Shown: positions 7,490 to 15,530 of the stretch, piece after piece
Position numbering within the stretch: position 1 is the stretch's first letter
Layout: every line of letters starts with the position of its first letter
Source: Thermus kawarayensis JCM 12314
GTDB lineage: Bacteria > Deinococcota > Deinococci > Deinococcales > Thermaceae
NCBI GenBank assembly: GCA_001311545.1
Contig: BBBL01000002.1
Span: forward strand, 1-17,970
Direction of reading: 5' to 3'
DNA: 17,970 nucleotides
Made by a program: the position numbers and the translations under genes
The notes under the pieces: model-generated
Database searches by the model: none
The model's input: only the letters and a program-made list of their open reading frames with translations
What the model was told of the DNA's origin: nothing

Positions 7490-8308
7490 ATGCCCTGGAG
7501 GAAGCTTCTTTTGCTGCTTTGGTCCCTTCCCGGTGCCCTGGCCCAGCCCACCCACACTGTGGCCCCCGGGGACACCCTCTTTTCCATCGCCCGGCGCTAC
7601 GGCGCCACGGTGGAGGAGCTCATGCGCCTAAACGGCCTGGAAAGCTTCCTCATCCAGCCCGGGCAGGTGCTCAAGCTTCCCGAGAGGCCCCGGGTGCACG
7701 TGGTGGCCCCGGGGGACACCCTCTTCTCCCTGGCCCGGCGCTACGGCACCACGGTGGAGGAACTCATGCGTCTAAACGGCCTCGCCTCGGCGGAACTTAA
7801 GGTGGGCCAGAGGCTCCTCCTCCCCGGGGCCCAGGCCGAGGGCGAGAGCGTCCCGCCCACCCCGCCGGGGCCTTCCCCCGAGGCTTCCCCTCCTCCTGAG
7901 GACTACGACCCGGAAAGCCCCCTCTTCCGGGCCGTGCTCCGCTATCTGGGCGTGCCCTACAAGTACGGGACGAACTCCCCTCTCGCCCTGGACTGCTCGG
8001 CCTTCGTGGCCCAGGTCTACGCCGAGCTGGGGGTGGCCCTGCCCAGGACCACGAAGGAGCAGTACCAGGCCTTCTCTCCGGTGGAGGCGCTCCGCCCTGG
8101 GGACCTGGTCTTCTTCAGCTTCGGCGGGAGGGAGGTGGACCACGTGGGGATCTACCTGGGCCGGGGGGTCTTCGCCCACGCCTCTAGTTACGGGAGCCGG
8201 GTGGTGATTGAGAGCCTCGAGGCGCCCTTCTACCAGAAGGTCTACCGGGGGGCGCGGCGGGTCATGGCCAGTCCGGCACCTCTCCCCGGGCCTTCTTCAG
8301 GGCGGTGA
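7490..8308 (+). CDS. Secreted LysM / NlpC-P60 peptidoglycan endopeptidase
   Basis: Intact, 272 aa. A signal peptide, MPWRKLLLLLWSLPGALA, is probably cut before QPTH. Two LysM domains (about residues 21-60 and 69-108; core VAPGDTLFSIARRYGATVEE) bind peptidoglycan. A Pro-rich linker (about 113-140) leads to an NlpC/P60 catalytic domain. Its triad is visible as C169 in LDCSAFVAQVY, H218 in VDHVGIYLG and H230 in FAHASS. It should cut stem peptides in the cell wall, in remodelling or separation. The two LysM units are nearly identical at DNA level. Its 3' end overlaps the convergent nitroreductase gene by 47 bp, so its last ~15 residues (Pro/Ser-rich, without domain character) are less certain. 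Confidence 0.92.
   Translation: MPWRKLLLLLWSLPGALAQPTHTVAPGDTLFSIARRYGATVEELMRLNGLESFLIQPGQVLKLPERPRVHVVAPGDTLFSLARRYGTTVEELMRLNGLASAELKVGQRLLLPGAQAEGESVPPTPPGPSPEASPPPEDYDPESPLFRAVLRYLGVPYKYGTNSPLALDCSAFVAQVYAELGVALPRTTKEQYQAFSPVEALRPGDLVFFSFGGREVDHVGIYLGRGVFAHASSYGSRVVIESLEAPFYQKVYRGARRVMASPAPLPGPSSGR
7559..7783 (+). repeat. Tandem DNA repeat encoding the two LysM cores
   Basis: 81-bp units at 7559-7639 and 7703-7783, 144 bp (48 codons) apart. By hand count they differ at 8 positions (about 90% identity), mostly third codon positions. Both encode VAPGDTLFS..ARRYG.TVEELMRLNGL. This suggests recent duplication or gene conversion inside the gene. Confidence 0.8.
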
Positions 8309-9181
8309 GGAGGGCTTCCCCCGGGTTTCCCTCCCCCCGGAAGGCCCGGGCCTCTTCCTCGAGCCAAGCCTCCCCCTTGCGGAAGAGCACCCCCCGGGCC
8401 CCTTCCAGAGCCTCCTCCAGGAGGGCCCCCAGGGAGTAGAAGGGGGCCCCCGGGGGCAGGTCCGGGTCAAACCCCTGTCGGGCGAGGGTGCGGCCGTAGG
8501 GCCTTTCCCTGGCTCCATGGTGCCCCCTTGGGCGAAGTAGCGCCTTAAGACCCGGTTCCAGTCCCCCACCCGGCTGTAGGGGGCCATGGCCCGGTAGGCC
8601 TCCTCCAGGTCTTCCTCGGTGTAGGGGCGGTACCGGTCCTCGTGGACCACGAGCCTTCGGGGAAGCCTTGGCCTAGGGGGGCCCTCCTCGTCGGGCACCC
8701 CCACGGCCAGGCCCGCCACGGGGAGGACCCCCGGGGGAAGCCCAAGGAGGTCCGCGAGGGCCTCCACCCCGTTCAAGACCCCGCCGATGAAGCAGACCCC
8801 GTAGCCCAGGGCCTCGGCGGTGAGGGCGAGGTAGGCCCCGGCGAGCCCGGCGTCCAGGAGGGCGAAGTGGAGGGCGGTCCTGGGCCAGAAGGCCATCCTT
8901 TGCCCCCGGTGGGCGAGGAGGCGCTCCAGGCGGTGGATGTCCGCCAGGAAGAGGAAGAACTCCGCCGCCTGCCTGATGTGCTCCTGGTCCCCGGAGAGCC
9001 GGGCCACCTCGTCCCTAAGCCTTGGATCCCGCACTCGGATCGCCGAGTAGAGCTGGGCGCTCGCGTCCGTGGGGGCCCGCTGGAGGGCGAAGAGGAGTTT
9101 CTCCAGGTCCTCCTCGGGGATGGGCACGGGCTTGAAGCGGCGGACGCTTCGCCTTTTCGCCAGGACGGGCGTGAGGTCCAT
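8262..9181 (-). CDS. Nitroreductase-family FMN oxidoreductase (one frameshift as read)
   Basis: Begins MDLTPVLAKRRSVRRFKPVP, the R-x-SxRxF phosphate-binding start of nitroreductases. It continues with LQRAPTDASAQLYSAIRV, YLALTAEALGYGVCFIGGVLNG and LGLPPGVLPVAGLAVGVP, as in the NfsA/flavin-reductase branch. It would use NAD(P)H and FMN; the substrate is not predictable. The frame breaks near 8511-8514. One added base turns MEPGKG into MEARERPYGRTLARQGFDP, and the frame runs on to VPDWP with a TGA at 8264-8262. Total is about 306 aa, longer than the common 200-250 because of this C-terminal tail. Without the repair the frame ends at 8297 in an unlikely sequence. It has its own leaderless promoter 19 bp after the DUF2939 gene. 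Confidence 0.85.
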
Positions 9182-9187
9182 GAGGGC

Positions 9188-9193
9188 AGGATA
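9188..9193 (-). promoter_or_regulatory. -10 box of a leaderless promoter for the nitroreductase gene
   Basis: Minus strand TATCCT lies 6 nt before ATG 9181. There is no purine-rich ribosome binding site near the ATG. It sits in the short gap after the DUF2939 stop, so the gene can be transcribed independently of the upstream pair. Confidence 0.55.
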
Positions 9194-9199
9194 CCCTTT

Positions 9200-9699
9200 C
9201 TACTCCATGGGAAGCTCCATCCGCACCACCTTCCAGCCGAAAAGTCCTTGCCTTTCCAGGTAGAGGCGGCTTTGGGGGTCCTTGGGGTGGTGGACGTAGG
9301 CCGTGCGGAAGTCCACGTATCGGAGGCGCCAGCTCTTCACCTCCTCCTTGGAGGCTTGTCCTGGCTCAACCCCGGTGCCCAGGGCGGCCAGGCCCTCGGG
9401 GGAAATCAGGCGTCCACCAAGGGGTCTACCATCAGCCACGAGAAGGTAGGCCAGTCCGGCGAAGGGGTTTTGTTCCCCCGCCTGGCCCGCTTCTTTGAGG
9501 AGCTGGGCCTGAATCTGAGACTTCAGCCCCTCCCGGACCCGGGGGAAGTCCACCATCCGCTCAAGCCGCGCCCGGTCCCCTTCCAGGATGGCCCCCTGCA
9601 GGGCGCGCAGGAAGCGGTATGGGGAGGCCCAGAGATAGGCGGCAAGACCTAGGCTAAAAGGCCAAGCGCTACGAGCAGCACTTTTGCAGAACGTCCCAT
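9200..9699 (-). CDS. DUF2939-like membrane-anchored protein (one frameshift as read)
   Basis: Reads MGRSAKVLLVALGLLA, breaks near 9650-9654, then continues GLAAYLWASPYRFLRALQGA, DRARLERMVDFPRVREGLK, GLAYLLVADGRPLGG and FRTAYVHHPKDPQSRLYLER. One added base joins the halves into about 166 aa with one N-terminal transmembrane or uncleaved signal segment. The pattern ASPY-(x)n-D-(x)n-VDFPxVRexLKxQ is that of the DUF2939 family, extracytoplasmic proteins of unknown function. ATG 9699 is chosen because GGAGGA (9709-9704) lies 4 bp upstream. It follows pilD by 77 bp on the same strand; whether it has a link to pili is unknown. The family assignment is from memory and moderate. Confidence 0.65.
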
Positions 9700-9703
9700 G
9701 CTG

Positions 9704-9727
9704 TCCTCCGTGGAAAGCGGGCTTTCC
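9704..9727 (-). promoter_or_regulatory. Ribosome binding site of the DUF2939 gene and upstream inverted repeat
   Basis: GGAGGA (9709-9704) sets the start at 9699. Just upstream, 9712-9727 is a perfect inverted repeat, GGAAAGC-GG-GCTTTCC (7-bp arms). The repeat lies 2 bp from the ribosome binding site, has no T tract, and could be an operator or a translational hairpin. The rest of the 9700-9776 gap shows no obvious -10 box. Confidence 0.4.
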
Positions 9728-9776
9728 TGCTTCCCGCATGCTTTCAGGCTAGCACCCAGGTTCTCCCCCCATGCGT

Positions 9777-10841
9777 TCAAAGCCCAAACAGGCGGAGGTA
9801 GCCTTTCCAGATGGCCTCCCCGAAGAAGAAGGCCACCACCCCCCGAGGGCCAGGTAGGGGCCGAAGGGAGTTTCCTTTGGCGGAAGAGGAGGCCCAAAAG
9901 GGCCCCGGCGAAGACCCCCAGGAAGAGGGCCAGGAAGGCGTAGGGCCCAAGCCAAGCCCCCAAAGCCCCAAGGAGCTTCACGTCCCCGTAGCCCATGGCC
10001 ACGGGTTCCTCTTCTTCCTCCTCGGGGAGGGGGCGGAAGGCCCAGTAAAGCCCCCCGGCGAGGGCGAGCCCCCCGGCGGCGAGGAGGCTTCCCTTAAGGC
10101 TTTCCAGGAAGTCCAGGCCTAGGGCGGGGGCAAGGAGGAAGGCGAGGGGCAAAAGGGGCAGGGTGAGCCGGTCGGGAAGGACCACGGCCCGCCCGGTACG
10201 GGCGGAAAGGGCCCAGGCGAGGAAGGCCAGGGCCATCCCCACCCCGGGGCCCAAAAGCGCCCCGAAGAGGGCCGCCATGTGCACCTGGTGGGGCCCACGG
10301 GAACCTCGGCCCGCCCCTCCCTAAACCGCCTCAGGAAGAGGTTCCCGTACCCCGCCACCAGGCCAAGCCCCCCGGCGGCGAGGAGGCTTCCGTCCAGGCT
10401 TTCCCCGAAGGGGAGGGGGAAGGCGAGGAGCCAGGCCGAGAGGAGCCCCAGGAAGAGGAGGCCGTAGGTGAGGGGGTCGGGAAGCTCAAAGGTGTCCGCG
10501 TCAATGAAGGAGAGGGCCACGAGGAGGGCCAGGAAGAGGAAGACCAGGAGGGCCTCCGCCCCCGGGGGGTAGAAGAGGGCGGTGAGGAGGAAAAGCCCGC
10601 CGGTCAGGGCCTCCACCAGGGGGTAACGGGGGGAGATGGGGGCTTGGCAGTAGCGGCACCTCCCCCTTAGGAAGAGGTAGGAGAGCACCGGGACGAGGTC
10701 TAAGGGTCCTAGGCGGTGGCCGCAGTGGGGGCAGTGGGAAGGGGGGAAGACCGGGGACTCTCCCCGGGGCAAGCGGTGGATGACCACGTTGAGGAAGGAG
10801 CCCACCACGAGGCCTAAGACCAGGGCGAAAAAGGGCCACAT
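9777..10841 (-). CDS. pilD: Prepilin peptidase PilD with internally duplicated peptidase half (three frameshifts as read)
   Basis: Membrane aspartic protease/N-methyltransferase (A24) that processes type IV prepilins. The N-terminus MWPFFALVLGLVVGSFLNVV leads to a zinc-type cysteine set C37-C40 and C62-C65 (HCPHCG, RCRYC). The first catalytic Asp is D114 in FIDADTFELPD; the second is D287 in MGYGDVKLLGALGAW. Breaks lie at 10290-10296, 9866-9868 and 9839-9844, one G/C each; repaired length is 355 aa. The catalytic Asp residues are 173 apart instead of the usual ~64. Residues 109-210 and 211-312 are repeats (ALS..LPDxLT, ESLxGSLLAAGG, LLGP). In copy 1 GxGD is replaced by GPHQ; in copy 2 the first Asp is replaced by Thr. 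Thermus uses pili for twitching and DNA uptake. Confidence 0.9.
10067..10391. repeat. 26-bp direct repeat inside pilD
   Basis: Positions 10067-10092 and 10366-10391 are identical over 26 bp and 299 bp apart. They encode the repeated segment GSLLAAGGL. A missing base is proposed between them (10290-10296), so the true spacing is 300 bp, exactly 100 codons. They mark the tandem duplication in the peptidase domain. Confidence 0.85.
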
Positions 10842-10847
10842 GGGGGC

Positions 10848-10853
10848 ATTTTA
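10848..10853 (-). promoter_or_regulatory. -10 box of a leaderless promoter for pilD
   Basis: Minus strand TAAAAT, then 6 nt, then ATG 10841. No ribosome binding site and no clear -35. It faces away from the carboxypeptidase promoter 43 bp to the right. Confidence 0.65.
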
Positions 10854-10895
10854 CGGGGTGGCCCGGTTTTCACAGAGCTTTGGAGGGTTTGGGTG

Positions 10896-10901
10896 TAGGA
10901 T
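10896..10901 (+). promoter_or_regulatory. -10 box of a leaderless promoter for the M32 carboxypeptidase
   Basis: TAGGAT, 6 nt, then GTG 10908. It supports this GTG as the start. No -35 is recognisable at the expected distance. Confidence 0.6.
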
Positions 10902-10907
10902 GGCCCC

Positions 10908-12443
10908 GTGACGCCGGAAACCGCTTACCAAAACCTCTTGGAGTTCCAAAGGGAGACCGCCTACCTGGCCTCTTTGGGGGCCCTGGCCGCCTGGGACCAG
11001 CGCACCATGATCCCCAGGAAGGGGCACGAGCACCGGGCCCGGCAGATGGCCGCCCTGGCCCGCCTCCTCCACCAGCGCATGACCGACCCCCGGGTGGGGG
11101 AGTGGCTTGCGGCGGTGGAGGGGAGCGCTTTGGTGCGGGACCCCTTCTCCGATGCGGCGGTGAACGTCCGGGAGTGGCGCCAGGCTTACGAGCGGATGCG
11201 GGCCATCCCGGAAAGGCTTGCGGTGGAGCTTGCCCAGGCGGAGAGCGAGAGCGAGAGCTTCTGGGAGGAGGCCAGGCCCAAGAACGACTGGCAGGGCTTC
11301 CTGCCCTATCTGGGGCGGGTCTATGCCCTCACCAAGGAGAAGGCGGAGATCCTTTACGGCCTCCCCCCGGCCCCCGGGGACCCTCCCTATGGCGAGCTTT
11401 ACGATGCCCTTCTGGACGGGTACGAGCCCGGGATGCGGGCGAGAGAGCTCCTCCCCCTCTTCGGCGAGCTCCGGGAGGGCCTGCGGGGGCTCTTGGACCG
11501 GATCTTAGGAAGTCCTAGGAGGCCCGACACCTCCCTCCTCCACCGCCCCTACCCGGTGGAGGCCCAGCGGACCTTCGCCCTAGAGCTCCTTGGGGCCTGC
11601 GGGTACGACCTCGAGGCCGGACGCCTGGACCCCACCGCCCACCCCTTTGAGATCCCCATCGGCCCCGGGGACGTGCGCATCACCACCCGCTACTACGAGG
11701 ACTTCTTCAACGCCGGCATCTTCGGCACCCTCCACGAGATGGGCCACGCCCTCTACGAGCAGGGCCTGCCCAAGGAGCACTGGGGCACCCCCAGGGGGGA
11801 GGCGGTCTCCCTGGGCATCCACGAGTCCCAGAGCCGCACCTGGGAGAACCTGGTGGGCCGCTCCTTGGGGTTCTGGGAGCGCTTTTTCCCAAGGGCCAAG
11901 GAGGTCTTCCCGAGCCTAGAGGACGTGCGCCTGGAGGACTTCCACCTCGCTATCAACGCCGTGGAGCCCTCCCTCATCCGGGTGGAGGCGGACGAGGTCA
12001 CCTACAACCTCCACATCCTGGTGCGCCTGGAGCTGGAGCTCGCCCTCTTCCGCGGGGAGCTTTCCCTGGAGGACCTCCCCGGGGCCTGGGAGGAGAAGTA
12101 CCGGGCCTATCTGGGGGTGGCCCCCAAGGACTACAAGGACGGGGTCATGCAGGACGTGCACTGGTCCGGGGGGCTTTTCGGCTACTTCCCCACCTACACC
12201 CTGGGCAACCTCTACGCCGCCCAGTTCTTCCGGAAGGCCGAGGCCGAGCTCGGCCCCCTGGAGCCCCTCTTCGCCCGGGGGGAGTTCCGGCCCTTCCTGG
12301 ACTGGTCCCGCGCGAAGATCCACGCCGAGGGGAGCCGGTATAGGCCCCGTGCCCTGCTGGAGCGGGTTACCGGCGCTCCTCCCAGCGAGCGCCCTTTCCT
12401 GGATTACCTGGAGCGGAAGTTTACCGCCCTCTACGGCCTCTAA
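10908..12443 (+). CDS. M32 metallocarboxypeptidase (Taq carboxypeptidase type)
   Basis: Intact, 511 aa, no frameshift. Zn-dependent carboxypeptidase that removes C-terminal residues from peptides; cytoplasmic, with no signal peptide. The zinc motif H276-E-M-G-H280 lies in [16 protein letters not shown]. The M32-specific HESQSR is at 305-310, with E306 the likely third zinc ligand. Other M32 blocks are [24 protein letters not shown] and [20 protein letters not shown]. The sequence closely follows Taq carboxypeptidase as I recall it, including the 276-280 numbering. Start is GTG with a leaderless -10 box. It is divergent from pilD and convergent with the ABC permease gene, with only 36 bp between stops. 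Confidence 0.96.
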   Translation: MTPETAYQNLLEFQRETAYLASLGALAAWDQRTMIPRKGHEHRARQMAALARLLHQRMTDPRVGEWLAAVEGSALVRDPFSDAAVNVREWRQAYERMRAIPERLAVELAQAESESESFWEEARPKNDWQGFLPYLGRVYALTKEKAEILYGLPPAPGDPPYGELYDALLDGYEPGMRARELLPLFGELREGLRGLLDRILGSPRRPDTSLLHRPYPVEAQRTFALELLGACGYDLEAGRLDPTAHPFEIPIGPGDVRITTRYYEDFFNAGIFGTLHEMGHALYEQGLPKEHWGTPRGEAVSLGIHESQSRTWENLVGRSLGFWERFFPRAKEVFPSLEDVRLEDFHLAINAVEPSLIRVEADEVTYNLHILVRLELELALFRGELSLEDLPGAWEEKYRAYLGVAPKDYKDGVMQDVHWSGGLFGYFPTYTLGNLYAAQFFRKAEAELGPLEPLFARGEFRPFLDWSRAKIHAEGSRYRPRALLERVTGAPPSERPFLDYLERKFTALYGL

Positions 12444-12479
12444 GGGGCCCCGCGCGGCCCGGGTGGGCGAAGCCCCCGC

Positions 12480-13226
12480 TCAGTACCCGTGGAGAAGCCC
12501 GAGCCGCTTGGCCCGGCCCACCGCCATCCGGAAGAGCCAAAGCCCCAGGAGGAGGTAGGCGAGGCTATTCAGGAAGGCCAGCCCCAGGCTCCAGCTTCCA
12601 GGGGAGCCCCCTCCGCCAGCATCCTGCGGGCCAGGGCCGCCCCCGGGGCCAGGGGCAGGAAGAGGAACACCCCGCTCCCCGGCGCTGCAGGAGGAAGAGG
12701 AGCAGGAACTGGGAGAGCCCCAAAACCTGCCCCACCCGCTTGAAGAGGAGGGCCAGGGAGCCATGGCGAAGCCCAGGCCGTACCCCCCCAGGACCACGAC
12801 CAAAAAGGGCAGGACCCTCCCGGGGTGAAGGCCAGGCGGGCCCCGGTGAGGGCCATGAGCGTCAGGGCCACCAGGAGGACCAGGAGGCCCTGGGCGAGGA
12901 GGCCCGCCACGTTGCGGACCAGGAACAGGGGGATGGGGCCGTAGGGGGTGAGGAAGACCTGCTCCAGGGTGCCCGTCTGGGCCTCTTCCATGAGGCCGAA
13001 GGAGAGGCTGTTGTAGGAGGAAAGGGTAAAGGTCCAAAGGAGATAGCCCGCCAGCACGGCCTCGAGCCTCCCCCCAAACTCCGCGCCTGGTCCCGCCAAA
13101 AAGCGGGCCCCCAGGAAGAGGAGGTAGAAGAGGAGGCTTAGGGTCACCACCGCCCCCACGAGCTCCAGGGGGTAGCGGCGCAGGGTGAGGACTTCGCCAG
13201 AACTCCGCCAGGAGAAGCTCAAGCAC
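12480..13226 (-). CDS. ABC-2 type transporter permease (about five frameshifts as read)
   Basis: Integral membrane subunit. Pieces in successive frames are MLELLLAEFW, EVLTLRRYPLELVGAVVTLS, SSYNSLSFGLMEEAQTGTLE, PIPLFLVRNVAGLLAQGLL, RVLPFLVVVLGGYGLGFAM, LALLFKRVGQVLGLSQFLL, PGSGVFLFLPLAPGAALARR and LGLAFLNSLAYLLLGLWLF. Breaks are near 13197, 12820, 12762, 12685 and 12595. Each is repaired by one added base to give about 250 aa with roughly six membrane spans. GTG 13226 overlaps the ATPase stop by 8 bp, so the two are translationally coupled and form one exporter. EEAQTGTLEQVFLTP is the usual ABC-2 loop. The substrate is unknown. This is the densest cluster of breaks in the window, so real decay is possible here. 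Confidence 0.78.
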   Translation of the reverse strand: MLELLLAEFWRSPHPAPLPPGARGGGGDPKPPLLPPLPGGPLFGGTRRGVWGEARGRAGGLSPLDLYPFLLQQPLLRPHGRGPDGHPGAGLPHPLRPHPPVPGPQRGGPPRPGPPGPPGGPDAHGPHRGPPGLHPGRVLPFLVVVLGGYGLGFAMAPWPSSSSGWGRFWGSPSSCSSSSCSAGERGVPLPAPGPGGGPGPQDAGGGGSPGSWSLGLAFLNSLAYLLLGLWLFRMAVGRAKRLGLLHGY

Positions 13227-14123
13227 GGGCCACCGCCTTCAAGAAGACCTCCAGGAGGTCCGCCTCGGCCTTGGCCACCCGCCTCAGGGGAAGGGGCCTC
13301 ACCGCCTCCAGAACCCGCCAAAGCGCCTCCCCGTCCCCCCGGAAGAGAAAAGGCCCCTCCCCTTCCACGCCGAGGGCCCGGAGGCGGCCCAGGACCTCGG
13401 CGGGCGGGGGGACCTCCAGCTCCAGGACGTAGTGCTCCCCGGCGAAGCGGGAAAGCAGGGCCTGCTTTTCCCCCTCCAACACCAGGCTTCCCCGGTGGAT
13501 GATGGCCACGCGGTCGGCCAGGGCCTCGGCCACGGAAAGCTGGTGGGTGGTGAGGAGGACGGCCTTGCCCCCCCTGGCCAGGGCCCGCACCTTTTCCTGG
13601 ACCAGGAGGGCGGTCTCCACGTCCAGGCCCAGGGTGGGCTCGTCCAGGAGGAGCACCTCGGGTCGTGGACCAGGGCCTGGAGGAGGGCGAGCTTCTGCTG
13701 CATCCCGCGGGAGAGGTGGCGCACCTCCACCCGGGCCTTCTCCCAAAGGCCGTATTCCTCCAGGAGGACCAGGGCCCGCCTGCGGGCCGCCCCCAGGGAG
13801 AGCCCCCGGGCCACCCCGAAGTAGACCAGGTTTTCCAAAGGGGTGAGGCGCCAGTAGACGTTGCGGTTGCCCTCCAGCACCGCCCCCAGGTGGCGGAGGG
13901 CCCAGGGGTCCCGAGCGGGGTCCTTCCCCAGGAGGCGCACCTCCCCCTGGTCGGGGAGGAGGAGGCCCGCAAGCATCTTCACCGTGGTGGTCTTGCCCGC
14001 CCCGTTCTTGCCCAGAAAGGCCAGGATCTCCCCCGGGCGCAGGGCGAGGCTCACGCCCTTGACCGCCTCCAGGGCGCCGAAGCGCTTGTGAAGCCCCCGG
14101 GCCTCGAGGAGGGGATCTCCCAC
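13219..14123 (-). CDS. ABC transporter ATP-binding protein (one frameshift as read)
   Basis: Energises the adjacent ABC-2 permease. It begins MGDPLLEARGLHKRFGALEA. Walker A is GKNGAGKTTT in EILAFLGKNGAGKTTTVKML, the signature is LSRGMQQKLAL, Walker B is VLLLDEPTLGLD and the switch His is in LLTTHQLSVAEAL. A C-terminal extension of about 80 aa (LELEVPPPAEVLGRLRALG to LLEVFLKAVARA) is common in ABC-2 exporters. The frame breaks at GGG 13660-13662; adding one base joins VHDP to EVLLLDEPT, about 301 aa. I start at GTG 14123 rather than ATG 14162. The ATG overlaps the MazG stop and would add 13 atypical residues, and a TAGAAT box lies 5 nt before the GTG. Confidence 0.9.
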
Positions 14124-14128
14124 GGGCC

Positions 14129-14134
14129 ATTCTA
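14129..14134 (-). promoter_or_regulatory. -10 box of a likely leaderless promoter for the ABC exporter
   Basis: Minus strand TAGAAT lies 5 nt before GTG 14123. The other boxes have 6 nt, and the gap here is GGCCC, so a base may be missing. It allows the exporter to be expressed separately from the upstream MazG gene. Confidence 0.5.
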
Positions 14135-14158
14135 AGGGGGAGGGCCCCCAGGTGGGGA

Positions 14159-14476
14159 TCACCCCTTCTGGGTCCAGCGCCCCCTATCCCGGGAGTGGTA
14201 CTTCTCCATGGCCTTGAGGAAGGCCTCCTCCAGGTCAATCCCCTCCCGGTTGGCCAGGGAGATGAGGACGAAGAGGAGGTCGGCGAGCTCCATGGCCAGG
14301 TCCCCCTCCTCCTCCCCCGGTTTGGGCTTCTTGCCGTGGCGGTGGGCCAGGACCCGGGCCACCTCCCCGAGCTCTTCCGTGAGGCGGGCGAGCATGAGGA
14401 GGGGAGGGAAGTAGCCCTCCTGGAATGAGGAGATCCAGGCGTCCACCCTTTCTTGGGCCTCCTTGAAGGTGAGCAC
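14159..14476 (-). CDS. MazG-like nucleotide pyrophosphohydrolase
   Basis: Intact small protein of 105 aa: MLTFKEAQERVDAWISSFQE, LMLARLTEELGEVARVLAHR, GDLAMELADLLFVLISLANR, EGIDLEEAFLKAMEKYHSRD. The metal-binding pattern EExxE (TEELGEVAR) plus ExxD (MELADLL) is that of the all-alpha MazG/NTP-PPase family, which hydrolyses (d)NTPs to NMP and pyrophosphate. The final KYHSRDRGRWTQKG resembles short MazG proteins of Thermus and Bacillus. The start is GTG 14476, 2 bp after the M42 stop, so it is cotranscribed with the M42 gene. The specific nucleotide is unknown. Confidence 0.85.
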   Translation of the reverse strand: MLTFKEAQERVDAWISSFQEGYFPPLLMLARLTEELGEVARVLAHRHGKKPKPGEEEGDLAMELADLLFVLISLANREGIDLEEAFLKAMEKYHSRDRGRWTQKG

Positions 14477-14478
14477 GG

Positions 14479-15508
14479 CTACACCCCCGCCACAAAGGCG
14501 GCGAGGAGGCGCACCGCCAGCTTGACGTCCTTTAGGTCCACCATCTCCACGGGGGAGTGCATGTAGCGCAGGGGGATGGAGAGGATCCCCGTGGGAATCC
14601 CCTCCCGCACCTTGGCCACCTCGTCGGCGTCGGTGCCGGACCAGCGCCCGTGGGCGTGGAGGGTGTAGGGGATGCCCTCCCGCTCCGCCGCCTCCTTCAG
14701 GCCCCGGAAGACGCCTTTGTCCACGAAGGGGCCGATGTCCAGGACCACCCCCCGGCCCAGCTCCGCCTCCCCCACCTGGGCCTTGTCCATGCCGGGGGTG
14801 GCGCTGTCGTGGGTCACGTCCACCACCACCGCCAGGTCCGGGTTCTCCCGGAAGGCGGCGGTCCTGGCCCCGTAGGCCCCGATCTCCTCCTGCACGGTGC
14901 CCACCGCCACCACCTCGGCGGGGGTCTTCCCCTTCAGGAGGCGGAGGGCCTCGAGGACCACGAAGGCCCCCAGGCGGTTGTCTAGGGCCTTGGAGATTAG
15001 CCTCTCCCCGAGAAGCCACCGGGGGGGCTGGTCCAGGACCCCCACCGCCCCCACCTCGAGGTGGGCCAGGGCCTCCTCCCGGCTCCCCGCCCCGAGGTCG
15101 GCGAAGAGCTCGGAGAGCTCCACCGCCTTCTTGCGCTCCTCTTCCTTCAGCACGTGGATGGCCTTCCGGCCCACCACGCCGAGGACGGGCCCGCTTCCCC
15201 GAAAAGCGCAGGCGCTGGCCCACCAGCACCTGCGGGTCCCACCCCCCGAGGGGCTTTAAGCGGAGGAAGCCCTTCTCCTCCACGTGGCTCACGATCACCC
15301 CGATCTCGTCCAGGTGGCCCAGGAGGAGGACCTTGGGCCTCCCCCCGGGGTGGATGCGGGCGTAGGCGTTGCCGTGCCGGTCCCGTTCCACCTGGGCGAA
15401 GGAGCGGGCCCTTTCCAGGAAGACCTCGGCCGCCTCCTCCTCAAAGCCCGAGGGCCCCGAGGCGTAGAGGAGCCTTTCCAGAAACTCCAGGTCGGGCGCG
15501 TAGTCCAT
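14479..15508 (-). CDS. M42-family metallo-aminopeptidase (one frameshift as read)
   Basis: Di-zinc aminopeptidase of the TET/M42 group, which trims peptides in the cytoplasm as large oligomers. N-terminal part: [18 protein letters not shown] and [14 protein letters not shown] with metal ligands H65 and D67. After the break: [19 protein letters not shown] (bridging Asp), [16 protein letters not shown] (catalytic Glu pair), [26 protein letters not shown] and [13 protein letters not shown] (C-terminal His ligand). The frame shifts near 15197-15200. Removing one G gives [19 protein letters not shown]; loss of two bases is equally possible. Repaired length is about 342 aa. ATG 15508 lies 22 bp from the mgsA ATG on the other strand. 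Confidence 0.9.
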
Positions 15509-15514
15509 ACCTCA

Positions 15515-15520
15515 AGCGTA
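15515..15520 (-). promoter_or_regulatory. Possible -10 box of the M42 gene
   Basis: Minus strand TACGCT, 6 nt (TGAGGT), then ATG 15508. It is weaker than the others but keeps the TA...T pattern and exact spacing, and overlaps the mgsA -10 by two bases. The TGAGGT next to the ATG is too close to act as a normal ribosome binding site. Confidence 0.45.
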
Positions 15521-15524
15521 CAAT
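15519..15524 (+). promoter_or_regulatory. -10 box of a leaderless promoter for mgsA
   Basis: TACAAT (5 of 6 to consensus), 6 nt (GCCCCC), then ATG 15531. No ribosome binding site. It shares bases 15519-15520 with the opposing M42 box. Any -35 would lie in the M42 coding region and is not recognisable. Confidence 0.65.
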
Positions 15525-15530
15525 GCCCCC

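Noticed and set aside
8642..9652. 336-aa open frame on the plus strand across the nitroreductase and DUF2939 genes
   Set aside because: Shadow of two recognisable minus-strand genes; repetitive low-complexity translation rich in Gly, Glu and Pro, with no motif.
12444..12479. Possible bidirectional terminator between the M32 and ABC permease genes
   Set aside because: Only short imperfect GC stems (GGGCC/GGCCC, GGGC/GCCC) and no T tract on either strand.
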